Part shown: positions 43,691 to 55,679 of the stretch, one piece after another
How positions within the stretch are numbered: the first letter of the stretch is position 1
Layout: every line of letters begins with the position of its first letter
Assembly: GCF_003672135.1 (NCBI RefSeq)
Contig: NC_039509.1
Span: 7,822,663 to 7,886,662, forward strand
Direction of reading: 5' to 3'
Source of the DNA: Ooceraea biroi
Lineage: Eukaryota; Arthropoda; Insecta; Hymenoptera; Formicidae
DNA: 64,000 nt
Position numbers and translations under genes: made by a program
Notes under the pieces: model-generated
Database searches by the model: none
What the model was told of the DNA's origin: nothing
What the model saw: the letters and a program-made list of their open reading frames with translations, nothing else

Positions 43691-44188
43691 AGAGCCAAAC
43701 TCTATTACTATATCGTTTACAATTATATAGTCTATAACGAAGCACTCCCTCGCACCTACATATGTGAATTCCCCTTCCCAGTCTCCTTTAAAACTACCAT
43801 TTAGTATGTGTCATCCGTTTTCCTGGACTAAATCTACGAATTTCCTTCCTCCTACCCCTATCGTCCTATCTTTACTTCTTCTTACCATCATATCATTTTC
43901 ATTCTCAACCTGCCCTATCTCTCCTATCCGGGTATTAAAATCTCCTCCTATGATTATACCCTCTCCATTACTACTTTCCTCTATTTTTCTAAATAATTCC
44001 TCCACCTCTGTTCCCCATCCCTCACTATATATTATATATATCCGTACCCATGTTCCTTCCCATTGCAGTCTTACGTATCCTATTCCGTTAGATAGTCTTT
44101 CGAAATAAACATTCTCTTTACTTCCAATCCAATCCTTTGCTATCCCAACTATCATTCCTCCTCGCGCTCTGCCTTTTCCTCTAAACCT
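43691..44188 (-). pseudogene. LINE endonuclease, central and C-terminal part
   Basis: The AP-endonuclease fold is recognisable by GGMIVGIAKDWIG, YVRLQWEGTWVRIYIIY, the metal-binding IIIGGDFNTRIGEIG and, after a stop, FTYVGARECFVIDYIIVND. Its N-terminus lies at 55680-56110 on the other side of the Harbinger element. Confidence 0.8.
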
Positions 44189-45054
44189 AGGGTGCGTTCC
44201 GTTTCACGCATGATGCGCATGAGTGTCTTGCGCAGAGCATGAAGTGCATAGCCTGTTCCGTTTTTTAAACACACTTCATGCATAGATAGTAACGGAACAG
44301 ATCTAGTGCAGTTCATGCAGACAAATATGGATGACAATTTAAATAAATCGCAAGTAATTGCTATAATATCTGTATCAGCTTCTTTTATGATAAAAGAAGA
44401 AGACTCATGTGTTTCAAGTAGCAGTAGTGATGAAAGTGAAGTTTCAAGTGATGAAGAGAAAACTGAAATGTCAACTTTGTTCGCTATTCTGATGGTTGGA
44501 AACACAAGAGGAGTGAATATTCCTAATGAAAGAATAATAGATTATGTTGAACGAGTTGTGCCAGACTATTCGCGACAATTCAAGGAATACTTCAGGTAAA
44601 TTATGATATTATTTTTAGCCTTTTTTGTATTTTTTCTTTATCATTTGAAAATTTACTTTCTTTACTACTGCTACTTGAAAAACATACATTTTCTCCTTTT
44701 ATTATAAAAGAAAAGTTAAACAATTATACATACATTTTTTGTAATTTAGTTAATCTTAAACTGTTATGATTATTATTTGTAGGATGTTTCCTGAAACGTA
44801 TGAAATGATTTTAGATTCAATTGGGCCAGCTTTATATCAAACAAATGCAATAGGAAGGAAACAAATACATCCAAGCAAACAGCTATTGATAACATTATGG
44901 TTTTTGGCTACTCCAGACTCTTACAGGTATTTTCTTTTTTTGTAATAATTGGTATTGTTATTTGCTTGTACAGTTATATAACATATTTGTTTTGACAGAT
45001 TAATACATGTTCAGTTTGGTGTTGGGAAAGCAACAGCCTTCAGAGCAGTGAGAC

Positions 45055-45830
45055 CCCAGGCAGCACACATTGGTTTCAAAACCGTTTCATAAACGTTTTG
45101 CCGCAACGTTTCATAACCATTTTATTGAAACGTTTATTTAGGAGAAAAATGTCCAACGAAAAAACATTAGGAGAAACGTTTCTTTTTCGGCAAAAAAACG
45201 TTTCAGAAACCATCAGAAAAATATTTATCAATTCTATATATCAGTGCCTCAAAGATAGACAGAGTTAAGTCACATTTTTGTAAAAAACTAGATTTTTATA
45301 TTTTATGAATTACTCTCTAAATTTCGTGTAGTGGAATACTCACTCTTTTGAAATATCACTTCAAGTAATAGTGATCTCAAAAGTTTCAAAAGAAAAGAAG
45401 AAGAAAAGAGTATTGGATCGGTTTTCCGGATGGTTATTTATAAGGTGATAACACAAATGTTACTTGCGAGAACGTCACGTCTGGCCTGGCCATCTATCGG
45501 TCGCTTGGTGAATCAGAGGTGGGAATCACACACACTTGTGTTGATTTTTGTCTCTTGTGCCATAATCGAGTACATTGAAACGTATGATGTAAAAATAATT
45601 AATACTCGCAAAGTAAGTAGAAATTACTATTTTTTCTATATTAATTATATAATTTCAAATCAATTTAATAAAACACATTTTTCGTTTCTGTGGAAACGTG
45701 AAAAATACGTTTTTAAAATTTAGGTCTAAAAACGGTTTCTATTTAAACCGTTTCTTAAATGGTACTATATGTTTCTTAGACATTAGATACGTCTAAGAAA
45801 CATATTTTAGGCTAACATGTGCTGCCTGGG
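45055..45830. mobile_element. 776-bp CCCAGGCAGCAC element inside the Harbinger transposase
   Basis: Perfect 12-bp ends CCCAGGCAGCAC and GTGCTGCCTGGG, flanked by AC on both sides (45053-45054 and 45831-45832). Taking it out with one AC joins FRAVR to RVTYAL in frame. The left part matches the start of the 6784-11107 element and the right part its end, so it is an internal-deletion derivative without the DUF4806 gene. Confidence 0.9.
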
Positions 45831-46010
45831 ACGGGTAACATACGCTTTACATTGTTTAGCACCAAGATTTATTCAATGGCCAAAAAAAGGTGATATACTA
45901 AATTGCACCATTGAAGACTTCTCAAAAATGAGAGGTTTTCCAAATGTAATTGGAGCCCTCGATGGATCGTACATCAAAATTCCAGCTCCAAAGGAAGATG
46001 CTGCCTCATA

Positions 46011-48631
46011 TACAGGGTGAGCCATTTTAAGTAACGCATTGATTTTTCTCGAAAATCAAATCTTGTATCGAAAAATGTTTCAGACAAAAGTCGTTTGGTT
46101 CGAAGGGGGCAAGATGATAGCATTATCAATTTAATTGTAGATGGCGCCACTTTAGAGGTTTCATCATGGCAGCCATTTTTTTTAAATGGAAGTTGATTTT
46201 TCTCTCTAAGTGAAAGTTGTAGCTGATAATAAGACGAATACAACGGTTTTTTGTTTTTTTGTAATTGGACCATTTTTCAGTGAGTTACAGCGTTCCAAAG
46301 TATACTGTTTTATAATTTAAGTATACACATAAACCAAATCTTGTATCGAAAAATGTTTCTTACAAAAGTTTTATGACTTCAAGGGGGACATAAGATGCTG
46401 CCACTGATTTGACCTTGGGTGCACCTGTCAAGGTTATGTGAAGGTTAACTTTTTTTAAATGGATCTCTTTATTTCTAATTATACAGTCTTGTAGCTTACC
46501 TCGAGAGCTTTTCAAAACGCTATAATACAGTGTTTTGTCGTTAAATATTATTCGAGTTATGCGAACTACAAGTTACAGTACAGCCGGCATTTGCATTACC
46601 CAAAGTGTACCGTTCTATCAACTATCCTACTTTTAGCGCTACCCAGGAACAACGGCGTGAACGTAGCAGATTTTTGTTCCCTTCGGGGTGCTTGATTAAC
46701 GCGAGTCCCCTAACCTCTCGCGATTCGGGGTGCTTGATTTATGCGAGTCCCCTAGCCTCTTGAGATTCTGGGTGCTTGATTAACTGTTTCTCAGCATCTA
46801 TCGGAAAAGCTGTTCAAAGTTATCCCCGTTGGCTCGAATGCATAACCTGATTCTCTTTGCGAAGTGTTCGACCGTTCGAAGTAAGACAGCCCTTGGTATT
46901 GCTCTACAAGCCATTCGAATTCGTTCGATCATGTCTTCCCTTGTCGTCGGTTCCCGTTCGAACACCAAATTTTTCACGTACCCCTACAAGTAAAAATCAG
47001 GTGAAGTCAAATCTGGTGACCGAGGAGGCCATGCAATTGGACCACCACGTCCGATCCACCTACCGTTGAAGTTTTGATCCAGAAAATGTCTTATGTTTCG
47101 TGCGAAATGTGGTGGCGCACCATCCATCTGAATCCACATTCTTCGCCTTGTCTCCAAATCGACTTCTTCAAGTAAAGTGGGTAAGTGGTCTCTTAATAAC
47201 TCTAGAAAGCTATGTCCAGTCACATTCTAATGAAAAAAATAAGGACCAATTAGATAACCGTTGACAATTCCACACCAAACTACTACACTCCAACGATGTT
47301 GATTATTAACTTGCCTATGCCAATAAGGATTGACACCCGACCAGTAATGACAATTATGTGTATTTAATTCTCCAGTATTTTTAAATGTCGATTCATCAGA
47401 GAATAGAACGTATTTAAAGAAATCTGCATCATGCGCAATCATCTGTCTAACCATTGACAAAACAGTACACGTTGTCGCATGTCATTTGGAGTTAGGCCTG
47501 CGTTAATGTGATATGGTATGGATGATGCTTCTTTTTCCTCAAAATTCTCACAATCATTCTCTAAGGTATACCTGTTTGTCTAGCTATTTGGCGCGTACTA
47601 ATATGAGAGTCAATGTGAACAGCCGCTAAGACAGCCAGAACACGTACATCATCATCATAATCACGTTTAGCGTGACGACGAGTCACGCAGACAACTGACC
47701 CTGTTCGGCTCTTATCTTAAGCTTCCGAATGACGGTACTATTTGGATGTCGTCTGTTTGGATACCGATTTCGGTAAAGTCTCGCAGCTTCACGGTAATTG
47801 CCAAAACATTCTCCGAAAACTACTAACATATCGACGATTTCTTTAAGAGTATAATCACCCATGTCTACTATAGTAAAAATATGTTACTGATAATATTATA
47901 GTTAAGAAATGAAAATATGAACAGAGAAGAAACTTTAACGTATATCTAACTTATCACTCCATAGAGTAGCAGAGCTTTCTCTCAGTATGCCGTAATACGA
48001 CAGAATTAATTCGCGGTTTGGCTTAGCGACTTATATACAATCTTTGTGGAATTTTACTTTCGAGAAACGCTTTTAGTTCTCATAACTTGAATAATATTTA
48101 ACGACAAAACACTGTATTATAGCGTTTTGAAAAGCTCTCGAGGTAAGCTACAAGACTGTATAATTAGAAATAAAGAGATCCATTTAAAAAAAGTTAACCT
48201 TCACATAACCTTGACAGGTGCACCCAAGGTCAAATCAGTGGCAGCATCTTATGTCCCCCTTGAAGTCATAAAACTTTTGTAAGAAACATTTTTCGATACA
48301 AGATTTGGTTTATGTGTATACTTAAATTATAAAACAGTATACTTTGGAACGCTGTAACTCACTGAAAAATGGTCCAATTACAAAAAAACAAAAAACCGTT
48401 GTATTCGTCTTATTATCAGCTACAACTTTCACTTAGAGAGAAAAATCAACTTCCATTTAAAAAAAATGGCTGCCATGATGAAACCTCTAAAGTGGCGCCA
48501 TCTACAATTAAATTGATAATGCTATCATCTTGCCCCCTTCGAACCAAACGACTTTTGTCTGAAACATTTTTCGATACAAGATTTGATTTTCGAGAAAAAT
48601 CAATGCGTTACTTAAAATGGCTCACCCTGTT
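46011..48631 (-). mobile_element. Mariner-type element with 551-bp inverted repeats
   Basis: TACAGGGTGAGCC at 46011 is mirrored at 48631, with arms 46011-46561 and 48081-48631 and TA at 46009-46010 and 48632-48633. Between the arms lies a degenerate transposase on the minus strand. The insertion interrupts the Harbinger transposase after the tyrosine in AASY. Confidence 0.87.
46798..47862 (-). pseudogene. Mariner-type transposase (HTH plus DDE domain), degenerate
   Basis: The start MGDYTLKEIVDMLVVFG leads into a DUF4817-like helix-turn-helix (NYREAARLYRNRYPNR). The catalytic part has LFSDEST (first acidic), WIQMDGAPPHFARN (second) and PPRSPDLTSPDFYL (third), ending in DNFEQLFR. A TAG replaces the tryptophan codon after DFYL, another stop precedes RMIVRIL, and frame changes occur near 47690 and 47460. 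At about 355 codons overall, the length is normal for the family. Confidence 0.82.
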
Positions 48632-49190
48632 TATGCAGGAAATATCATGCGATTCACTTGCAAGCTGTATGTAATGCAAAATCCGTGTTTACTCATTGCT
48701 ATGCAGGACATGTTAGTTCTGTACACGATGCGAGAGTATTTCGCAATTCTACACTTAGTCATTACATTGAGGTGCCTAATCAATACTTTCCCTTTGATAC
48801 ACATATTATAGCAGATGCAGCATATTCAAACATCCACATGTGATGATTCCATTTAGGGATAATGGTCACCTCACAGTACGTCAAAAAAATTACAATTATT
48901 GTTTATCCTCAACTAGAATGGCGATAGAGCGAGCCTTTGGACTATTAAAAGTACGGTTTCGTATTTTATTAGATTGCTTACCTATGACAGATATAAAAAA
49001 AATACCTCAAGTAATATTAGCTTGTTGTGTTCTTCATAATATTTGTATTCTAAGAAATGACGAGTGTGAAGTTGCGGTATGTCCAAATGTCGAAAATGTG
49101 TTCCCTGATATAATAGTAGCAGGGGTTGAATTAGGTAACACTAAAAGAAATAGAATTATGTATGAATTAAATATGCAAGCTAGAAATTAA

Positions 49191-50443
49191 TGTTATATGA
49201 TCAGAAATTAATGGCAAATTGTGTAGCATTCACTTAATATCATAAGCTTAATGTATGATGAGTTTGCCCTTTATACTTAAAAAACGCTTTAGGAGAACAT
49301 AACTTTCTTCTTATATTTATCTCCTTTTTTACATTTCTATTTGTGCTACATTATATTTATGTTATAAGACAATTATATTGTATTAAATTATAAAATTATA
49401 CGCACATATTGACTTTAGAGTTTAATAGTTTTTAGTTTGTAGTTTTCAGTAGATAAACTGAAGATTAGTTATTGTTTTATGTAAGTTCGAGTTTGAGGTC
49501 ATTTTAGTTTATTTTAGTATTTAGTTATATGCGAGATTATCGAGGTTATCGAGTTGTTGGAGTTTATTTTAGTTTATAGAATATTAGTACTTTAGAGTTT
49601 AATAGTGTTAGTTTTTAGTTTGAAGTTTTCAGAAGATAAGTTCTCAGGGTTATCTGAAGATTTATTGTTTTATGTACTGTACGGGTCGGAGGTTCATCCG
49701 AAGCCGAAAGGCATAAGGAAATAAATAATAATAATATATGCACATAGTAATAATAAATAGTATATTTTGTTCAATGTAATATTTTATTCATGTAATAACA
49801 ATAGACTTATCCATACAATGTACAAATTATATAAAATAAAATAAAATTATTCATAAAATATTACTAAATTTATTTAATAAAATGTTTTGCAATACTAATA
49901 GAGATATTTAATATTAAAAAAAACTTTATAATTTGAAAGACAAAGGTATAATGGCTTGAATTGTATTATACAATGAAAAAGAAAACAATCTTTAGTAAGA
50001 AAACAATTTAAATCTATTTTTACTTATTTAAAATCCACCTTAAATCCTTTAAAGTTGATTGCATCTTTGGTACAAAAACTAAAATGTTATTCATTTAGAA
50101 ACTTTAAATACATTGTTGATAACTAAAAATGCCAACATAAAATAACTTATATATACTTCTACAATGCATTTGCAATCCAATCAGTACAGAGCTAGTTTGA
50201 CAAACGTTTTTGCAACTGGCAATAGGGCATTTTAGACCAGGCTTAGAGAGCAGAATCAACTTACAAACAATAAATATAAATCAATTTAACATATAACATT
50301 AGTATACATAAGACAAAATATGCATAATCTTGCATATCTTATAAATCAGCTTTAAGTTTTTAATAACAAAAAATACTCAACTATTAATTACATATCCTCA
50401 AAATTATCACATTAATGAAATATAAGATTGTATATTAAAAAAA
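49191..50443. other. Non-coding stretch between the two Harbinger genes
   Basis: Convergent gene ends without coding frames. At 49413-49680 two similar blocks of about 90 bp occur about 175 bp apart (GAGTTTAATAG, GTTTTCAG, TTATTGTTTTATGTA). The block closes with GTCGGAGGTTCATCCGAAG and an AATAAATAATAATAAT tail, as in a 5'-truncated LINE 3' end; that reading is tentative. Confidence 0.45.
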
Positions 50444-51527
50444 TTATTTAGATTCGTTTTGTTTTTCTATAAGTTTACCCAAAAGGCTAACAAGGGATCT
50501 TTGGATTTCAGAAGTTTCGTTATGCATCTCTTTTTTTTCTGCTCTAGAAGCTTCCCATCTTTGTTCTTTTCTTTTTTCTTTTTCCAGACGTTGTTCTCTT
50601 CTTTCTTCTTTCATTTGATCTCTATTACGCTGTATATCCGATACGAAAGAATCCAAAATGGTTTTCACTTTTCTTTTTTTGGGTTTCGAGGAGCTATCCT
50701 GATATTCAAACTTATCTATAGGAGATGGTGATGAAGAATGACATATTGAAGATGACGAAGATGCTAATGCACTAGGTGCGATTGGTCCATCACTGCTTGC
50801 TACAGCTACAGGAGAAACCCAGCTTTTTTCACCAAATAAAGAATTCATAATAGAATAGTACGCCCAACAACTGTTATGATTGCCACTTTTAGCGTTGGAA
50901 TCTTTACTTTTCTTATAAGTTCTTTTTAAACTGGACAGTTTATTTTGAACTTGAACAGCAGAAACATTGTAATTATAGTTCCGTAATTCAGAGACAATTT
51001 CGGCCCATAATTTATTATGTCGTTTTAGTCCAGCAGTGAATTCATGTTCTCTTTCACGATACAATTCTAAACAAAGCATGACAGCTTTCTCAGGCCAAGT
51101 AAATGTTTCTTTTTCATCTTTGTTTTTTTTAGCATCATTTTCAAGTGATACATCTTTGTTTTCTTTAGCATCACTTTCGAGTGATACTACAGTTTCTGAA
51201 CTCTTCAAATCTTGATCATTGGAATTGACAAGATGTTGAATCGTAGCAGTGCTTCTTTTCTCCATTTCCTTAGTAACTAAGTTTTGAAGTATCTCTTGAT
51301 CTAGAAATGAACAAGAAATAACTATTACAATACTTGAAGAGATAGAAACCTCTAAGTGAATCATAATATCCAACAAGAAATATTTTTTTCACGCATAAGT
51401 TCAGAGAATCTTTAATAACCAACTTACCTCCATTCATTATTCCTTCATATTCTTCAGGTGATACTGTAATTGTAAACAATTTTTCTTTTTCACCGAAAAG
51501 AACTGGAACGGTAATTTTATTCGCCAT
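50444..51527 (-). CDS. Harbinger-associated Myb/SANT-like DNA-binding protein
   Basis: Two exons (51527-51428 and 51300-50444, GT-AG intron) give 318 residues without a stop. The N-terminus MANKITVPVLFGEKEKLF is followed by an acidic region and a trihelix/MADF-like SANT domain (FTWPEKAVMLCLELYREREHE in part, then KLWAEIVSELRNYNYNVSA and KLSSLKRTYKKSK). The C-terminal third is a long charged helix rich in E, K and R, probably coiled coil. In PIF/Harbinger elements the second protein aids nuclear import and binding of the transposase to element ends. It is the only Harbinger gene here without an obvious lesion. Confidence 0.8.
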
Positions 51528-51626
51528 TGTAGATATAATATCGAATCGAGTTATATAAAGCTACTTGATCGAACTCTAACCTAAACTATGTAATTAAATT
51601 TCGCGCTAATATCACCAAATGCATGA

Positions 51627-52803
51627 GGGTGCCGTTACATGGAGCGTAACTTGCGTAAGCGTAACCTGCGTAACCTAGTGAGTAGCTAGAATAGGCACAC
51701 TGCGTATTCTAGTAAATTACTAGAATGTACGCTATTCTGAAAATTCCATTTTACATGGCGCGTACTTTGCGTTAAATGCGCATAAAGCGTAACAAGCCTG
51801 ACTAATAACAGATCAGGACTTCTGTTGTACAGTACAACAGAAATTAATCGATTGGTTGTTATTATTTAAGCGTATTGCTAAATACGCGTCATGTGAAATA
51901 GATACTTTGATGTAAGAATGTGTTGAAGCGTAATATATGTGTGTAATGTATGTACGAGTATGCATGAAATAACCTAAATAAAGTATACGGAGTGGTTGAC
52001 TGGTTGACGACGCGTGTCTAGCACAAAAAACCTGGAATCTCTTAAACATGGATTCTAATCTTGTATTAGCGGTTCTTGCCAACAAATTATACTTATTGTT
52101 ACGATATGGTTTTCATCGATGCTGATGTGGTCTTCTCCTTCAACGTACTGCTTGAAGCACTTATGATCAATAAAATTTGTGGTGAACTAAAGAGCCACCC
52201 ACAATATCCACATTTATGCTGTATTTTAAAAAGGAAATACATAAGTGAAAATGTATAAGCTGCAGTAAGCTGTTGAAAATAGTCCAGACATGCAAATGAA
52301 TATACCATAGTTATCGGACATAAATTGAAATTCTTTTGTCATACTATGCAACCGATGTACTGATTTATATCCAAGTAATTAAATGCATTATTTAAACATT
52401 TTGGTCCATATTCTCAGCTCACTTTTATGATAAATGCGTGCATTTAGTATATAGTTCACGTTACATATATTATAGAATATCATAAATAAATATGCACATT
52501 TATTGATAAAAGTGAGCTGCGAATATAGTCCTTTATAGAATTTAGATGCATTTCTTAAATTACCCGAATTTGATCCATTTTTTCAGAAATTTTGGCACGG
52601 CGATCGCGAGTCAAAAAAGGATACACACACACTGTCACATACATGCATTTAATGTATTTTCCACCAGAAATTGGATTCGGCGTAATTGACAACTGGCGTA
52701 GAAAGCGTAAACTAACTAGGCGTAAGTTTTATAGTAACTTCTATAAAATTACTAGGTTACGCAGATTACGCTTACGCAAGTTACGCTCCATGTAACGGCA
52801 CCC
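51627..52803. mobile_element. Harbinger-type derivative (1.2 kb) with TGA duplication
   Basis: GGGTGCCGTTACATGGAGCG and its complement bound the element, with TGA on both sides (51624-51626 and 52804-52806). The subterminal repeats are built of GCGTAA units. A short start MDSNLVLAVLANKLYLLL at about 52049 looks like the N-terminus of a Harbinger-type protein and stops soon after. A mirrored pair around GAATATGGACC/AGCTCACTTTTATCA lies at 52407-52535. Confidence 0.75.
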
Positions 52804-53209
52804 TGAGACTGCACCGAGTGCCTCAGCTCGCGAGGTGAGGTATTTCATGCGTTCTCATGCACCGGAAGAGGCGGAGTAACTTATTTACATTCGGTTGAAT
52901 CATGCATGCAGCATGTGCGCATGAAGAGAAAACCACAGACATCTATACTATAACTAGACCGCTAACTCCCAGTGATTTTGTACATAAAAAGTGTCCACGA
53001 AAACCATGTAATATGGTGGTCGCGCATGCGTAACGCTGGTAGAAAAAGTAATATGGCGGATAGTATATATACATGTGGCCACGAAGTGAAGTTGCGCTTA
53101 GCGATTTAATTCTGTACTTTACGTGTTTATTACGTGTTATTGTTATACAATTAATATTCATAATCGAAGAGGAAGGAGCTCTCCTTCACATTTACCAATA
53201 GTTGCTACA

Positions 53210-54157
53210 ATGCCTACAGCTTGTAGCGTGAAAGGCTGTAAACGCTTGTGGAAAAAGCACTCGCAAATAACATTTCATAGGTAAGTCTAATTAATTTTTA
53301 TTATATAAGTAATCAAAGTTTTATAGTTTAGGCTTTACAGTGTTTATAAGATGTTTAACATTGTAAGACTTAATTTGTGTTTTATACTATAATTAAATGT
53401 ACAATATTGCGTTTGGTTATACCATAACCTTTTGATGTACTTTGATGTACTTTCAGAAGTCATAGGTATATATTGTAATTATAATTTTAGATTTCCATGT
53501 CAAAATAAACAATATTTAAAGTACTGGATTGCGGCTACTGGGAATGATTTGGTTGCATATTCGAATGCACGAATATGCAGTTTATCTATGAATATCTATG
53601 AAAGCGAAGATGAATACCCTCGTGGTTCAATACCTCCGAATTCAGTAATGAAAACATTAAATGAATATATCATGTACTATTTAAGTGGATACATAGTAAA
53701 AACATTACGTCTTAAGTGTTATACATGTGGACTTAGTTTAAGAAAACCTGATCATGAACTTAATTATGCAAATAGTGAAACATTTACCAAAGTTTTAGAT
53801 TTTTTGAATAATGGTGGTTTAATTAGGCCGTCTATTTCTGTGTATAAAATCTGTATGGAAATGGAAAAACAATTAAATATTGTAACCGACGGTTATACAG
53901 AACTATTTGTTGAACAATTAGATGTAATAGTTATAAATAGAGTTAAAAGTATTTTAGCTCTTGATTCGTCCATATTTCCGAACTTAGAATGCGAAAATGA
54001 CACTGTTCCACATAAAATTAGTCTTATAATTGCAATAAGTTCTAGATATGCGGACGTTCGACTCTACTCCTATTCTAAGTTTTATTATCAACAGATCTTA
54101 AAACCAATACGAAAACGGCATAAATTAACAAAACAAATATTATTTTCTAAAGAGTAA
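53210..54157 (+). CDS. THAP-P transposase C-terminal fusion ORF (deletion derivative)
   Basis: Exons 53210-53280 and 53491-54157 (GTAAGT donor, TTTTAG acceptor) give 245 residues without a stop. Residues 1-43 open as a THAP finger (TACSVKGCKR, ITFHRFP, YWIAATG, ICSL). The protein then jumps to the P transposase C-terminus (MYYLSGYIVKTLRLKC, FLNNGGLIRP, RKRHKLTKQILF). The RNase-H catalytic core is gone. The deletion junction falls at the finger's last cysteine: ICSL is followed by SM where a C-x2-H histidine is expected, so metal binding may be impaired. In Drosophila, internally deleted P products with the THAP domain act as repressors; that role here is an inference. Confidence 0.7.
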
Positions 54158-54230
54158 TGTACAATATAATCTATTGTCTAGATAAGTATGTTTGCATGTG
54201 TGTATTAATATTTATTATAATCGACATATA

Positions 54231-54989
54231 CAGGGTGTCCCGGGTTTTAACCGACAAACTGCGGGAGCATATTCTACTAGTGGAAATAAGAAAAAATTCT
54301 TATATCGAGTTTGCTTAGAAATGCTTTATTACAAAGTTATAAACCAATATTGAAAAGAAATATGAGATAAGTAACAACGGAACATAGTGTAGAATTTGGA
54401 AGGTCGAAGATGTTTGTTATGTGTATTCACATGTATTCATGTTCACTATGTTGAAACGATTCAGTATGATTGTTACTTTCACAACAGTAGCTGTTAGATT
54501 TCAATCGTCGTGTGAACTAGCAATTACTATCAGAATGCCAAAAGTGTTTTCAAATGAGGAATACACTGATATTCATTTCGTGTACGGATTCTGTGACGGA
54601 AATGCACGCGCTGCCGTACGAGAGTATCAACGTAGATTTCCTAACAGGAGAGTACCAGATAGATTTAAAGCAACGAATTACTAATTCAGTTACTGAGATG
54701 CAACAAAATTTTCAGGAATGTCGTACTGTAACAAATTCTGTACTACGTCGATGTCTAGCTTGTATCGATGTGCAAGGACAACATTTTGCAATGCGTCACT
54801 AAATCATTGCGTACATAATTTTTATTTTTGTGAAAAAATCCGTTGTTACTTATCTTATATTTCTTTTCAATATTGGTTTATAACTTTGTAATAAAGCATT
54901 TCTAAGCAAACTCGATATAAGAATTTTTTCTTATTTCCACTAGTAGAATATGCTCCCGCAATTTGTCGGTTAAAACCCGGGACACCCTG
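54231..54989. mobile_element. Mariner-type deletion derivative (759 bp) with ~151-bp inverted ends
   Basis: CAGGGTGTCCCGGGTTTTAAC and its complement, with TA on both sides. The core (about 54535-54800, +) holds the first part of a transposase with a DUF4817-like helix-turn-helix (PKVFSNEEYTDIHFVYGFCD, then NARAAVREYQRRFPNRRVPD). It is joined out of frame to the last 40 residues (NSVTEMQQNFQECRTV, CIDVQGQHFAMRH). The catalytic domain has been deleted. Confidence 0.85.
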
Positions 54990-55059
54990 TATATACAGTA
55001 TTATATATTACATTTAAATATTATTATATATGCATATCTAAGATTAAAAAGATATATAA

Positions 55060-55345
55060 TAATATAAATATCCTTATATCATTAATTTTTACTTTTGTAA
55101 TAAAATAAATATAAATATATAGAAATATATTTATAATACGTACGTGATACTGTATATCTTTTTAATCTTCTCATTCTAATATCATATACTTTTTCAATAT
55201 AATTTGATATGTGGTATTTAGATTATATATATACATAACATTATATATATATTTATATTATATATAATCTACATAAAATATATCAAATGTTATATTGAAA
55301 AAGTGATATGATTAGAATGAGATGATTAAAAAGATATATAACGTA
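55060..55345. repeat. AT-rich inverted repeat within P3
   Basis: The stretch around ATATCTTTTTAATCTTCTCATTC (about 55153-55175) is mirrored near 55315-55335, and TATATATTTATATTA stretches pair around the centre. No coding. Confidence 0.55.
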
Positions 55346-55679
55346 TTTATTATAACTATAAATGTCTATATATAAATTTTATTTATATTGTAATTTGATA
55401 TATATTTTTAAGGCTATAACTTTTTATTGCAAACGATTATATATTATTTAACGATACCTTTTATTCAAGGATACGTTTGTGCACAGGTTATGTTATTGTA
55501 CATAATATTCACCAATTACAACGTGACTGCTGTCTACCAACGTTGCGCATGCGCGAGTATGTAGTACATAGATTTTGCGGCCATGTATTTGACGCGTGTT
55601 AGCGGTCTAGTTATAGTATAGATGTCTGTGAGAGAAACGGAACAGACTTTCATGCTTCTATGCGCATCATGCGTGAAAC

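Larger units (their letters stand above)
44315..49190 (+). pseudogene. Harbinger (HARBI1-like) DDE transposase, split by two elements
   Basis: Exon 1 (about 44315-44595) has an acidic serine-rich start and ERVVPDYSRQFKEYFR. Exon 2 (44783-44926) gives MFPETYEMILDSIGPALYQ. Exon 3 runs from about 45001 through GVGKATAFRAV, VIGALDGSYIKIP (first catalytic aspartate), VSSVHDARVFRNS (second) and STRMAIERAFGLLK (glutamate), ending at 49190. The MITE 45055-45830 and the mariner 46011-48631 are inserted in exon 3. After their removal one base is missing before YHAIHLQAV and another frameshift lies near 48838. The chain is otherwise complete, so the gene was intact not very long ago. Confidence 0.88.
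52934..55631 (+). mobile_element. P3: P-superfamily element, internally deleted
   Basis: CACAGACATCTATACTATAAC and its complement bound the element. AGAGAAAAC before and AGAGAAAC after are consistent with an 8-bp duplication altered by one base. It carries two coding exons that join a THAP region to the transposase C-terminus, and a mariner derivative at 54231-54989. An AT-rich foldback region lies at 55060-55340. Confidence 0.83.

Noticed and set aside
44152..44505. Minus-strand frame of 117 codons opposite the first Harbinger exon
   Set aside because: Antisense shadow; the plus-strand frame has the family similarity and a splice donor.
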